From assembly GCF_963169125.1 (NCBI RefSeq), contig NC_084794.1:157366858-157430857 (forward strand): a stretch of DNA of 64,000 nucleotides, read 5' to 3'. Below, in pieces: positions 11,184 to 22,245 of the stretch. Source of the DNA: Humulus lupulus. Lineage: Eukaryota; Streptophyta; Magnoliopsida; Rosales; Cannabaceae. The translations under genes and the position numbers were made by a program. A model generated the notes under the pieces. The model ran no database searches, was not told the origin of the DNA, and saw nothing but the letters and a program-made list of their open reading frames with translations. Every line of letters begins with the position of its first letter. Positions within the stretch are counted from its first letter, which is position 1.

Positions 11184-13787
11184 TCAAGAAGAATAACTAG
11201 GGCGAGGAGTATCATCTGAAAGACTACCCTGAGCCTTGGCAGCCCCATGAGCTAGACACTTCCTAAGATCTTTCGCTGGCATCTTCTCGGGAAGGAAATC
11301 CAAGTTTAAATCTTTGTTGGACTTCCAGATCAAGTAGAAGCAAGAGAAGGCTGTCTCTGAATACTCCTCTCAGGCCTTGTCCCGAGAAACTTTGACCTCT
11401 TGCTCCTTCTCGACAAGAGAATCCTTCCATAATTGGTCCATGTCAGCAATCAGCTTCTCTTTCTCTACTTCAGACTGTTGGAGATGATCGGCAAGTTTTC
11501 CCTCAATCTGGGTTATCCTGAGAGTCAACTCGGTCACTTCCTTCTATTTGAGTGCCACAGTACTGCAGAGGGTGTTGATCTCTTCATCCTTTGAGGCAAT
11601 GTCAGCATCCCTAGAGCCAAGAATGCGCCTAAGGTCCAGTACCTCTTGGCGGACAACTTCAAGCTCCGAACGAAGGTTGGAGAGCATAGAAGTACACTTT
11701 ACAAACCTATCACGGACATGAGAGACTAGCATCAATGCCTGCAAAAAAAATACAAGTGTTAGATAAACGCCAGAACACAAGCTAAATAAACAAGAAGGGA
11801 ACTGTAAAGGACTCACACTCTGAATGTCTAAGAGTGACTTCATGGGAATGGTGTTCAGGTCCTCATTCTTGATCCCATTAAAGGTTGTTGTTGTTTTCTC
11901 CAGATGCGATGCTCGGTCCATAAGGGCACTTAAGTTCCATATAGCAGACTGATGTTGCTCAGATAAAGGGGCGGGCGCAGAGCATGAAGCACCCGCATCA
12001 TTGAAAGTGGGAGGAACTTGTGTAGACAAAGATGGCTCTACCTCTGCGATAGGGCTAGATGCCAAAATAATTAGACTAGATGCCAAAGGAGTCGGAGGAC
12101 ACAAATCAAGAGGAACTTCCATGACCGACTCAGCCTCAACCCTGGCCCTTTTTGCCGCTAGAATAGAAGGATTGACCTCGGTGGGAGTCGACCTCTGCTG
12201 GGTACGGACGAAACCAAACATGTCTAGGCCTGCAAAAGAAGATCAAATGTTAGGAGGATATTATGTACCAATGAACCATAAAATAAAAATGATAAAGTGT
12301 CGAACCTTCTGAATGTGATTTGAGTTCGAACGCAGCCTCATCAAAGTCGTATGAAGCAAGCGATAAGTATGTATCAGATGCACACACCTCATCACCCTCA
12401 TGTCTAACTAATACTATCAAAGAGGATACCTCCTCGACATGAATGGGCTCCGGGGATTCTATGGCTATCACAGGCTTGGAACCATCGTCATCCGGAACAT
12501 CTGTTATGGTAGGAGGAAACAGCCCCACCATCCTAAGGTTCTCCGGAGTAACGAGGGTCTTGACATTCTTCTCCTCAAAGGTCATGGAAATTAGTGCCTT
12601 GGCCCTAACAATCATGTCCTGGGTCGGGAGTGGTCTATAAAAGGTCCCGACGTGCTTAAACTTGGAGAAGTTGGCCTCTGCGTCCTTGTTAAAGAAATAG
12701 TTATCAACATATCTAAATGCCTTGCTATTTCCAAAGATCTCTTCTAAAAAGGTGTTGGTACCCTCGCTCATATAATGGTGGAGTGGAAATATCCCGAGTT
12801 GCGCTAAGAAGGGTTTGTCTTTAGGTCAAATAGATAGTGGATCTCATGAGGCACTGGGGCAGCCCATTTTCTGTGATGATAGATGATGTACAATGCAGAC
12901 AAGGCCAAGATCGCATTTGGAGCCAGTTGAGAATGACTAATACCAAAATAATCTGCTACACTTCGGAAGTACGGGTGAAGAGGAAGCAGAGCCCCAGACC
13001 AAATGGCAGAGCGTGTCAAAGTGCACATACCTAAAGGGAGGTCCTCAGCTTTGTCATCTGGACCAGGGATGGTGATGGAAAACCCAGAGAGGTCAAAGGT
13101 CTTCCTTAAATTCTTTTCCTTCTCCTTAGTCATGTCAAAGGTCGCCCCCTTGAACCAAACAACCTCATAATTAGCAAGGCGAGGCTTCTCAAACGGTTTC
13201 CATATGATCTCACTAGCGAAGGTGGCCTCAGAATCTGATAAATGGAACTCCTTTTGTCGTCTCTTCTTCTGCTGCTCAGCTGGCGAGACTATTTTGCTCT
13301 TGGAAGGAGGGCGAACTACCTTAGGATAGAATTTTTGAATGGGACGCTCCTGAGGATGAGTAGTATGGCAACGTGAGCCCTTGGTATAATCTTGCCGAGA
13401 AGAAGATCGATGGGGAACCCGACTAGTATCGCAAGGCAAAGGGTGTTGCAATGGTTCTCGCTAACCCGACCTATCCCGTCGAGAAGAATGACTCTGCTGA
13501 GGTGTGCCTTGGGTGCCTTGGGAGCTGCAGGGCTTACTGTGCTGAGAAGTAATCTGAGGAGAGCCCGGTGAGGAGCCCTGAGTGATATGCCTGGCAATCT
13601 GAGGATCATCTTCAAAGGGTTGTCAGGTTGTCGGTTTCACTCTTGCCATTGGACAGTACCTCTTTAAGAAATCTTCCTCGCTGAATAGGTATAAAGCGGA
13701 ACGAGGGAGAATCCTTTTCAACCTTTCGAAAAACTCTTGGGGATTACGCTCACATACTGACTTGTCTGATGGAAAGGAGCTAGACAT
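11184..13787 (-). pseudogene. Antisense extra gene of element A (Transposase_28-like, coiled coil), spliced
   Basis: Gene opposite to gag-pol. Start ATG at 13787 directly follows an intron acceptor (TTCTATTGCAG). Exon 1 runs 13787-12306, exon 2 12229-11817, exon 3 11738-11184. Introns are 12230-12305 (phase 1) and 11739-11816 (phase 0, GTGAGT...TTTGCAG). Exon 1 has a KR-rich stretch, then the Transposase_28-like block PLHPYFRSVADYFGISHSQL and a PHEIHYLFDLK motif. Exon 2 includes KRARVEAES. Exon 3 is a charged coiled coil ending in CFYLIWKSNKDLNLDFLPE. Exon 1 has at least two in-frame stops and indels (near 13620, 13460 and 12800), and exon 3 has stops at 11544 and about 11392, so this copy is dead. 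The function of this protein class is unknown. Confidence 0.75.
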
Positions 13788-14717
13788 CTGCAATAGAAGA
13801 AAAATAAAGATTAAAGTTAGTAAATGAGCATAAAGAAGCCAACAGCTAGGGACATGTTCATGAACTAAAGAGTCAAAATGAAGAAATCAGGAGCAAGGTT
13901 CTATATAGGGGGCCGGCCCAGTGAGTTTAAGCATAGGCCGACCACCCCAAGGAAATAAGCTTGAGAAAGGTGCCTGAGGACCGTTCAATTCTCCATAATA
14001 TTTTTTTGAGGATCCCAGGCAGCCGGCTTATGCTTGGGCCGACCACCCTGAATCCCTGAAAATTGCTTAAGGCCAGAGGTACTCAGCCTAAGGACCCCTA
14101 GAGTGGTCGGCCTAGCCCTAATTCTAAGTCTGGAAATCGCCCAAGAGGAGGAAAGGGAGTGCTCAACTTATGAATCTAAGGGAGTACTCGACCCATACCA
14201 AGGAGGCACTCGGCCCATGCCAAGGAGGTGCTGGGCAAAAACCTAGGCCTATCCTTGGAAATTACCTAAAGGAGGAAAGGAAGTGCTCGGCCCAAGGACC
14301 CCTAAGGTGGTCGGCCTAGCCCTAAGTCTAGGTCTGGAAATCGCACAAGGAGAAAAGTCTTGGAGGTGCTCGACCCAATCCTGGTTCCTAGACCTAGAAA
14401 TTGCACAAGGAGAAGTCTGGAAGGTACTCGGCCCTAACCTTAATCATGTCCCTGGAAATCACAAGCGCTAGGGTTTAGAGTCCCAGAAATCGCCAGACTA
14501 ATGAGGTGGTCATCCCAGGGTCTTGTATCTCTTGGAATCGCCTAGACTATGGATTTTTTTACAGAGAAATCTTGATTCAAGAAGGTCAAATTATTTTTTA
14601 TTAGGATACAACAGAGCAAGAAGATTCAGACAAAAATTCCTCAAAAATACAAAGTGTTTCTTATGAATCTAAGCACATTTAAATGAAATTATGTGAGGAT
14701 TAAAAGAAAGTACTTAC
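13788..14717 (-). other. Upstream intron of the antisense gene in A
   Basis: On the minus strand, donor TTTG|GTAAGTACT at 14717 and acceptor TTCTATTGCAG| at 13788, immediately before the ATG. The ~930 bp between lack a long frame and hold diverged repeats built around GGTGGTCGGCCTA (both orientations, about 13905-14515) and GGAAATCGC.CAAGGAG. The intron is inferred from splice consensus only. Confidence 0.5.
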
Positions 14718-14805
14718 CAAAGACCTAAGTTTGATGAGGGACTGGAGAAATCAGACTTGGATCTGTTTGAAAGTGGCGCATGGAGCAAGAATGAGGAAGA
14801 GGATC

Positions 14806-14814
14806 TACTTATAA
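14806..14814 (-). promoter_or_regulatory. Possible antisense TATA box, element A
   Basis: The minus strand reads GGTTATAAGTAGATCC about 90 bases upstream of the GTAAGT donor at 14717. Position and orientation fit a promoter for the antisense gene, but the match to TATAAATA is imperfect. Compare the better sites in C (54105) and D (19672). Confidence 0.4.
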
Positions 14815-15144
14815 CCTCTCATGTAGACAAGATATTTTTAGGAATTTAAATTTCCTTGAAAAATATCTAATATGGTTAAAATTTAAATTCCTTGAAAAAT
14901 ATTTATATTTTTAGGATTTAAAATTCCTTGAAAAATATTTATATTTTTAGGAAAGTAATTTTCCTTTCAAAACCTAATTATTTTTAGGAAGTACTAATTG
15001 TCCCTAAAAAATTCGTACTGGGTAAAGTATTGGCAATTAAAAAAGTATTGTGTAATGTCTCAAGGGACTTGACTATTTAAGTACTGCTACGGTATGTTTC
15101 TCGAGCCAGGATCAAGTTTATCGTAATGTTAAAAACATTGCAAT

Positions 15145-15168
15145 AAACATGGGGGGGGGGGGGGGGAA
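15145..15168 (+). other. Polypurine tract with 16-G run, element A
   Basis: AAACAT followed by 16 consecutive G (15151-15166) and AA, directly before the LTR start TGTTATCC. This is the position of the plus-strand primer for reverse transcription. The G run is unusually long and probably expanded by slippage. Confidence 0.8.
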
Positions 15169-16145
15169 TGTTATCCCTCAAAAATACGAAGATGGCGTGG
15201 CAAAAGAGAATGAGACACGTGGCATCACCAATCAGGGAAAATGACAAAGTATTGAGAAAAGACCGACAGGCAAAACAGATAGGTCCAGGACATAGGAAAG
15301 TCGACCAAGTCTAAACCCCCTAGGGATGGTCGGCCTGACCCCTACCACTAGAGGTGGTCATCCTAAGCTTGGCCAAAGGCCTAGAAGTGATCAGCCTCAC
15401 CCCTACTGCGGGGTGGTCGACCCTAGCATATACAAGGACCCTTAGGGGTGGTCGGCCTAACCTCAACCCCTAGGCTGGTCGGCCCACCCTATCTTTCATG
15501 GGGTGCTCAGCCTAAACCCCTAAGTTGAGAAATAATCACTCTCGTTCAAACTGAGATCAACAAGCCTAGCACCCAGAGGGTTAACAGGTCCAGCACCCAG
15601 AAGGTCACAAGTCCAGCACCCAAGTTGTGGTTGTCAGACCAAGCATCTAAGTCTAATATACCAATAGAGACTTAACTTCTCCAAGAATTTTCTATGATGC
15701 ATTATCAACCACGATCCAGAGAAGATATCAGGAAGACCCACGATCTCATAATCATGGGAAGGTGGACACGTATCTCCACTAGCTAATAATTATTTGCAAA
15801 ACCATGATCCCAGTATCACTGGTCGTGTAACAGCTCCTGGGTACTATAAATAAAGGATCCAGGACTTCATTAAAGCAGGTCTTTTTTCGGAGAGCTTTTT
15901 TTCTGGAATTCTAGGCAAGTGTGAAACGAGTGAACCATTTTGTTCATCAGTGTAATTGTCGAGTGACTCAATACTAAAAGCTAAGTGGATTATGTAATTA
16001 CTGTTCATCGGAACAGGGCTAGAATAGTATAAAATTCATGTGTGTTTATTTAAGATAATCGTACTCTGTCATTTATTTCGTTTATTTCGTTCAAAAGGTG
16101 TCGTTTATTGTACATACGACCGTTGGCCAATTTCACAGGTCAACA
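15169..16145 (+). repeat. 3' LTR of element A (977 bp)
   Basis: Starts TGTTATCCC after the polypurine tract and ends CAGGTCAACA, the same TGTT...AACA style as the LTRs of B, C and D. Contains a G-box (CACGTGGC, 15216-15223), a TATA box TATAAATA (15845-15852) and a run of GGTGGTCGGCC motifs (about 15310-15510). No second LTR of this element is in the window. Confidence 0.8.
15845..15852 (+). promoter_or_regulatory. TATA box of element A LTR
   Basis: TATAAATA within GGTACTATAAATAAAGG, about 300 bases before the LTR end, as expected for the U3/R border of a plant LTR promoter. Confidence 0.6.
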
Positions 16146-16830
16146 GATATATTAAGTCAAACACAAATAAATTAGATATTACCTCTTGTATCCTATCAAG
16201 AGTCCACAAATATTTTTGTATAAATCAACGATCTTCCTATCCTTATTCTGAAAGCTCACACCTTGATTTTCCAAACCAATCCTCAAACACACAAGACTTG
16301 TGTGAGCACGCAGGATTCTTTAGGTAGATGCTTTCTTTATCTTTGACTTGATGAACATCATCAGAAACCTTCTTTGAATCATAAGATTCAACTATCTACA
16401 TAGAAAAAAAATATATTGTTACTGGACCTGAGTATAAAATTAAGGATGGCAGATCTTTTTCCACTTAGTTATAAGAATAAATAAATCATATTTTCCTTTC
16501 TTGTTCTTCATCATTTCATTGATTATTTCATGCTTGGATGATAGATTTTTATTCTCATAAAACCACTTATCATATATGTGTCCATATGTAGCATGGATTG
16601 CCTCACATATATGATATACAAATTTAATCATTTGTAGAGTATTTTTGGTCTCTATATTTACTGATTGGAACAAGTAATACATTGTTATATGATTTATTCT
16701 CAACCACTTGGCATACTCAAATTGATCATTCACTAAAGCTTCTATTGGTGATTCTTGAATTGGTTGTATTTTAACAGCTTCCATCAAATTCTCTCTTAGC
16801 AATAATATATTGATGTCATGTCTCCAAAAT
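16146..16830 (-). pseudogene. Ty1/copia gag fragment
   Basis: The minus-strand frame 16802-16440 contains EYAKWLRINHITMYYLFQSV and, after a hydrophobic stretch, ICEAIHATYGH. The spacing of the W.R.N..., IW/IC and Y residues matches the conserved core of copia gag (UBN2 / Retrotran_gag family). There is no zinc knuckle and no start. It has the same orientation as the copia LTR at 20704-21968 and could be part of the same element, later split by Tat element D plus a deletion. 16146-16435 on the same strand has no long frame. Confidence 0.5.
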
Positions 16831-16834
16831 ATTA

Positions 16835-19072
16835 TATTTTCAGAATTAAGTTCAACCTTAAGTCTCTGGTGTTGGCTATGTAGGCAAGGCCAACCATATG
16901 GCTTGCCATCTCGTACATAGTACCCCGAAACACTTCAAGGATCTTGTCTAGGTCGAGTAGCTTGACCGGGATCTGGACTATGGGAGCCTCGCCTTTGATC
17001 ACTTGAGGATTTGAGGGAGGCACGTTCGAGGAGGAGGAGGAGGAGGGGGAGGAATTTGGTGAACCGTGACTATTGTTACCAGAGCCAAGGGGAGTTTCTT
17101 TTGTGGCTGCTCCCGAGTTAGCTGGCACCTTTGTCTTTTATTGGAGACTCGGTGGTACCCCCAGTCTTCAGAGCTAGTTTCTTTGTCACTCTGGCCCTCT
17201 TCACCACAAAACCAGCTCTGATCCCACAAGCCTTAACAACATCCCTCAAACCTAGAGCCTCTGGCAGCTCCATCTCTTCCCCTGAAAAAGAGCAAACAGA
17301 GGGTTCAGATTTAAGAAATAATTATTGAAAGTGACATAAACACAAGAACAAGAGCATGAACCCTACGCTATGAGCTAGATCAGCTTGGGGTTATTTTCTA
17401 GGCTAGGCACAACCTCTAACTCTTGGATTAACGAAGGTGGGGGAGAATCTAAAATCATGACCTCCTAGATCCTAGGGGCTTAGGTCCTTCCTCGAGGCTG
17501 GACTCAGCTACATACTTCCTAAAACCAGGGGCATATGCACCCTGCACAGGGAAGGCCAGGTCCTACTGTTCGTCTCATGCTCTTAAAAAATAGTGGACCT
17601 AAAATTGAGAGTGTTGTCAACCACGATTGTACCTCTGGGGTAGTTGTGGTCATAGTGTACCACCAAATGGTCCACACACTGGAGGAGGGTTGTGTTTAGG
17701 TCCGGATGGGTATGATGACGACTAACGAGCTAGTTAGGGTTGAATTGAATTAGTCAATATCTGGCAGCATCCCGATCTAACTCTCTGTATGGGTATGGGT
17801 TACCTTGGCCGAAGGGGCCGGCTACTACCTTGGAAGCAGCTCGTTCTGGATCAGGCCCCTGATTATCCTCAGGAGTTCTCCTTTTGCGCACTAGCGATGC
17901 CACGTCTTCCTCCACTCGAGGTCTTCATTGGATAGTAAAGCTTCTTGAGGAGGGGGGAGCTCATAGATGACAGGAAGAGGAACCCAGGTCTTGAGAGCTA
18001 GTGTCTAGACCTTGCTGATCAGGTTGCAGGCCACCATGGTGGCGTCATTCACAACCTGATTGTAGTCTTTATCCCTGGGAGGAAGACTAGAAAAAGTCTC
18101 ATATTGACCCCCAAGGTTCACAAATCTCTTTGTCCTCACGAATATAGGTGCACAAAGAATGAACTATGTCAGAATACTTAAACAAAAAAATAGGTGTGAA
18201 AGGGATTAGAAAGTTCACATGCTGAATTCATAAAGATAGAGGACTTAGGAGGGCAGAAGAAGTATCGGTGATCGCAATTCTTGAACCCATTTGATATAAA
18301 TAACAAGTCTTTGTAGTCATATGGGTGGCTGGGGAGGTCGATGATAGAGACTGAGTTGGGAAAATGAGTGAGGTAGTAGAAATCGTCACCTTGCCCCATC
18401 TTGTTGGGATTGGCCTTGAGGCAAATGAAGTACATAATGTCTGCTGGAGTGGGGACCTCCCACTCATGCCTTATAAACAAATACTTTAACCCCGCAAAAA
18501 GTTTGTATGTTTTTTGTGGGAGTTAGAATGGAGCCAGTTTGACGTAGTTCAGGCAGTCTACAAAAATACTGGTCCAAGGGGAGGAAGGCACCTGCCTTCA
18601 GGTGCTCATCACTCCAAGCTCCATCTTGGAGCAGGGCGCAGCTCTACCCTTCTTCTAACAGAGGTCTAGTATGGATGCCATCAGCTCCCATCTGAATCCC
18701 ATGACTCAGTAGGATCTTCTTTACTTTCCCCCGAGTCGTGATCCGGGATATTATATGCTCGACCTCGAAGAATGTGTTGGGGTCGACCGCGATTTCCCTT
18801 TCCACCACAGGGCCGAAATGAGGGATGGGAGAGTCAGAGGCGACCTACTTGCCCTTTTATTTTCTCTGAGCAGAGGAGCTCACAGTGTTTTTCTTTGTGG
18901 GGCATGATTTAGATCGCCTAATGACAAAGCAGCCTATTAGTGGCGACCTAAAACGATTACTAGCTACGGTTGTGGAGGTACAAAAATCTGAGGGTTTAAG
19001 TGGTTTACTTTTGGGATCTGAAAATTTTATATGAGCTAAGATGTGTCCTAGCCTCAACGTGTGGTTCCACAC
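16835..19072 (-). pseudogene. Antisense extra gene of element D, decayed
   Basis: Same gene family as in A, B and C. The minus-strand frame opens at 19072 and passes two in-frame stops near 18850. It reaches LKAGAFLPLDQYF (about 18560-18600), the Transposase_28-like core, then in another frame RHEWEVPTPADIMYFICLKA (about 18475-18415), equivalent to the PHE..YLFDLK block of the other copies, and DLLFISNGFKN. An acceptor CTCTTTTTCAG at about 17283 precedes GEEMELPEAL and VVKRARVTKKL, matching the KRAR region of exon 2 in A. A Ser/Pro-rich stretch follows (about 17105-17010). The coiled-coil exon is missing because the copy ends at about 16835. Multiple frameshifts. Confidence 0.65.
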
Positions 19073-19671
19073 GTGGTCCTAGGCCACTCGCTTTGATTTC
19101 TTAAAATTCCCTAATACTTCAGGATTCGTGTGTCAGACCCACTACTTTTCTTTTGAAAGCGACTTAATGCAAAATAGCTTAAGGAATCGTAACCTTTATG
19201 CTACCCACGATAAAACTAAAACCCCTCCAGCTTCTACACCCCAAACAGGTATTCAAAATCGATTAACCAGTAGAATTTTCTTTATAAAACCCATAAAATT
19301 TAACCAATTTTATGAAAATCTTATTTCTAAATAAGCCTAGTATCGTTCATTTAGCCTATATTGAGCCTTATTTCCTATTTATAATCAAAAGTAGCCTAAA
19401 CGACATTAAGCAGGGGACGTTTCTCACAGTAAAAAAAAACTCACTAGAAAGCAAAGAATTGAAACTTTCAAACCATTGGAGGAAATACTTATAGTTTATA
19501 TGATCAGTTCAAAGAAAGTGTCGATATGCCCACAGGGAACTCCTTGAAAGCTTCTGGAACTCTGAAATGCGATGAATGTTTTTGGGAGAGTTTGAGAGGA
19601 AAAGGGAAATTTTGTTTCTAAAAAGGAAATATTTTGAATGGAAAGGTGGTGAGGTTCAGGTTTGATCACCC

Positions 19672-19679
19672 TATTTATA
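19672..19679 (-). promoter_or_regulatory. Antisense TATA box, element D
   Basis: The minus strand reads CGTATAAATAGGGTG, a textbook plant TATA box, pointing away from the 3' LTR towards the antisense gene. It is followed by a pyrimidine-rich leader (CCTCACCACCTTTCC, CCCTTTTCCTCTC). It lies about 270 bases inside the 3' LTR. Confidence 0.6.
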
Positions 19680-19946
19680 CGTAAGCTGCAGGAATTAATT
19701 CGGGCCATCCGATTGGGTTAGCTCGAGATCCAGAGGCCAAGATTAAATGAACCATATGGCGATAAAAAGTTGACAAGACAGTTGTCACAGTCCTCGAAAC
19801 CTGAACGAATGCCAATTACAGATAGCCACATGACCAATACTCGAGTAGTGGGCAGGCACGATTATACATGGAAGAAGCCTAAAAGCCCCTACTGTGCATG
19901 TCAGAAAGTTAGGACATTAAGTAGGAGCAGAAGCTTGGAGGGCAAA

Positions 19947-20703
19947 TGTTGTACCCTAAAATTAGCATGAGTTAAATTACTAAGCTCAGGTAGAGCTAGC
20001 AGATGAATATGTGGAAAAATAGCCAAGTAAGATATCTAATTAACAATGATGAGAGCAACTCAAGACACAATCCAGTTCGTACACGATGTATAGGTTGCTA
20101 TCAGACCACCTTTAACATAACAATACAGTTCGAGACTTATAGTGGCCAAATCCACATTTGGGCGCTCTAAGTCTAATACAAACTAAGGTTTAGATAGTAT
20201 TTAAGCACCAGCTTGGGTGAGATATCCAGCTCATGGAAACTAGGTCAGAACGCATACTGAAGGATCCTAAAAGATTCGGAGGCTCCTTATACGCTCATTA
20301 ATGTCTGAGTTGTATTGCATATCTATCATTTATTATCAGAGATAGCAGGAGTATATTCTATTCTATTATCAAATCACATCCCAATGTAAATGGGAATAAT
20401 ATGTATTAAATGTATACCTTATTTATTCACACGATTACCCAAATCTGTCCAGAAAATTCCCTTATAAATATCAGGGATAATGGACAAAGAGGGGGACGGC
20501 CTTTTTATATTACTAAAACTCTGCAAAAATTGTGAGAGAAAAGCAATAATACTGTCTTGTGGACTAGGTGAATTTTAACCTCTGAACCACGTAAAATTTG
20601 TGTGTGTACAAGAGGGTTCTTATTATTCATTACGGTTTACAATTTAACACTAGTATCCCTATTAGATTTCTTAATCTACCGTTGGCGAAAAACCGCGTCA
20701 ACA
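19947..20703 (+). repeat. 3' LTR of element D (757 bp)
   Basis: Begins TGTTGTACCC after polypurine AAGCTTGGAGGGCAAA and ends GCGTCAACA. TATAAATA at 20463-20470 (CCCTTATAAATATCAGG) is the likely sense promoter TATA. The ends TGTTG...CAACA form the short inverted repeat typical of LTRs. Confidence 0.75.
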
Positions 20704-21968
20704 CCAATAAACCAGATTATTAATTAAACTCTTTGATCTAATAATCTTATTTATTAATTCCATAATTACTCCACTATAAATATGAAATTTCACTCTAAGT
20801 ATTTATAGAATTATATTACAAAGCTTTTTCGTGTAGTCCATTGATATAATCAATAAATGTAGTTTTATCCTCCATTTATTGGTTTGTTAATTGGAGTTTT
20901 TCAATATTACCATTTTATCCTTCTAATTACCTCTTGATCCTAATCTATAATCAAATTATACATTTGAGTTCAATAACTATTCAGTTCCAGAATTAACCCT
21001 TAAGGGAACCAATATTCGATACGTTAGGAAAGTATGGATTCCATTATTATAAATCACGTTCCCAACCATTCATGATATTGAATCTCCAAAACAAAAGTCA
21101 TTAGCCTCATTATACTAAGAAACCTTAATGAATGAATCAAAAGATCCAATAAGCTCAAATGATTATCTATTGTGATAAGAATTAAATTTTTATGGAAAAC
21201 GGTAAGTTTGTAAAGATAATTAATTCATATTGGTCATGTCATATATAATCTCTATTATATACAGTGCATTTACCAAGATGTCTATCCACATCACTAATTT
21301 GAATCTAGATCACTTGCACCCAGTATGCTCAGTAAACCGCACTAGTAACCATTCATTAAAGATTTCTTACTTTAATATGTTACTGACTATTTTATTCATT
21401 ATATATGATCTTAATTCTCTCGTACTAATACAAGATCATATTCGCGTGAATGAATATAGAATTTTCTTAATATTATTATATAATTAATTCAAATATTAAT
21501 TATAAGATTCAAATACTACTCATGATTTAGACTGATCAACAAATGATCATCTATTATGATAAGAATTAAATTTCTATGGAAAACGGTAAGTTTATAAAGA
21601 TAATTAATTCATATTTGTCCTGTCATATATAATCTCTATTATATATAGTACATTTACCAAGTGGTCTATCCACATTAGTAATTCGAATCTAGATCACTTG
21701 CATCCGGCATGCTTAGTAAATTGCACTAGTAACCATTCATTAAAAATTCCTTACTTTAATATGTTACTGACTATTTTATTCGTTATATATGATCTTAATT
21801 CTCTCATACTAATACAAGATCATATTCGCATGAATGAATATGGAATTTTCTTGATATTATTATATAATTAATTCAAACATTAATTATAATATTCAAATAT
21901 AATAAAATTGTATTTTTATTTAAATCAATAAAATGTCTTTACATGCTTTTAAGGCATTAATCCTAACA
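20704..21968 (-). repeat. Ty1/copia LTR with internal tandem duplication
   Basis: The minus strand starts TGTTAGGATTAATGCC at 21968 and continues as an AT-rich copia-type LTR; the other end is cut by element D at 20703. It contains a direct duplication of about 384 bp: 21165-21548 and 21549 to about 21930 are near-identical (ATCTATT.TGATAAGAATT, ATGTTACTGACTATTTTATT, and the end ATTATTATATAATTAATTCA). No coding sequence; the frame at 21230-21487 is fortuitous. Confidence 0.6.
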
Positions 21969-22245
21969 CATACATATTATTATTTCATTAATAAAAATAA
22001 GACATTGATAATTTGTTTATTTTTTATTCTTATGTTTTCAATGAAAAGATATAACAATAATGTTTCTAATTAATATATTTAAAAATCAAAATTTAAACTG
22101 TAATACATTAATATTAAAATTTGATTTATAAAATATATTTATTAAAAAATATTATTGTTATCATTTCATTGAATAGCTAAGAACATAAAATAAATAAATT
22201 ATTAATGTCTTATTTATATTAATGATTAATAATAATAGAAATTGT
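21969..22245. other. AT-rich spacer
   Basis: Very AT-rich sequence with poly-A/T runs. No open frame, repeat or motif that I can support. Confidence 0.5.

Larger units (their letters stand above)
5441..16145 (+). mobile_element. Tat-lineage Ty3/gypsy element A, 5'-truncated
   Basis: Remains of a Tat-lineage LTR retrotransposon on the plus strand. It starts inside the gag zinc-knuckle region and continues through PR, RT, RNase H, a second RNase H and INT. Then come a noncoding linker with a ~90 bp tandem repeat, an antisense gene, a polypurine tract and a 977-bp 3' LTR ending GGTCAACA. The 5' LTR, primer site and most of gag are missing, so no target duplication can be verified (the five bases after the LTR are GATAT). 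The coding part is more decayed than in elements B and C, so A is probably the older insertion. Confidence 0.8.
16831..20703 (+). mobile_element. Tat-lineage element D, 3' part only
   Basis: Fragment of a fourth Tat element. It begins inside the antisense gene (abrupt junction with copia gag near 16830) and continues through the antisense promoter region, a polypurine tract (19931-19946, AAGCTTGGAGGGCAAA) and a 757-bp 3' LTR. Gag and pol are gone. The LTR ends CGTCAACA at 20703 and is followed by CCAAT inside a copia LTR, so D inserted into that LTR. Confidence 0.7.
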
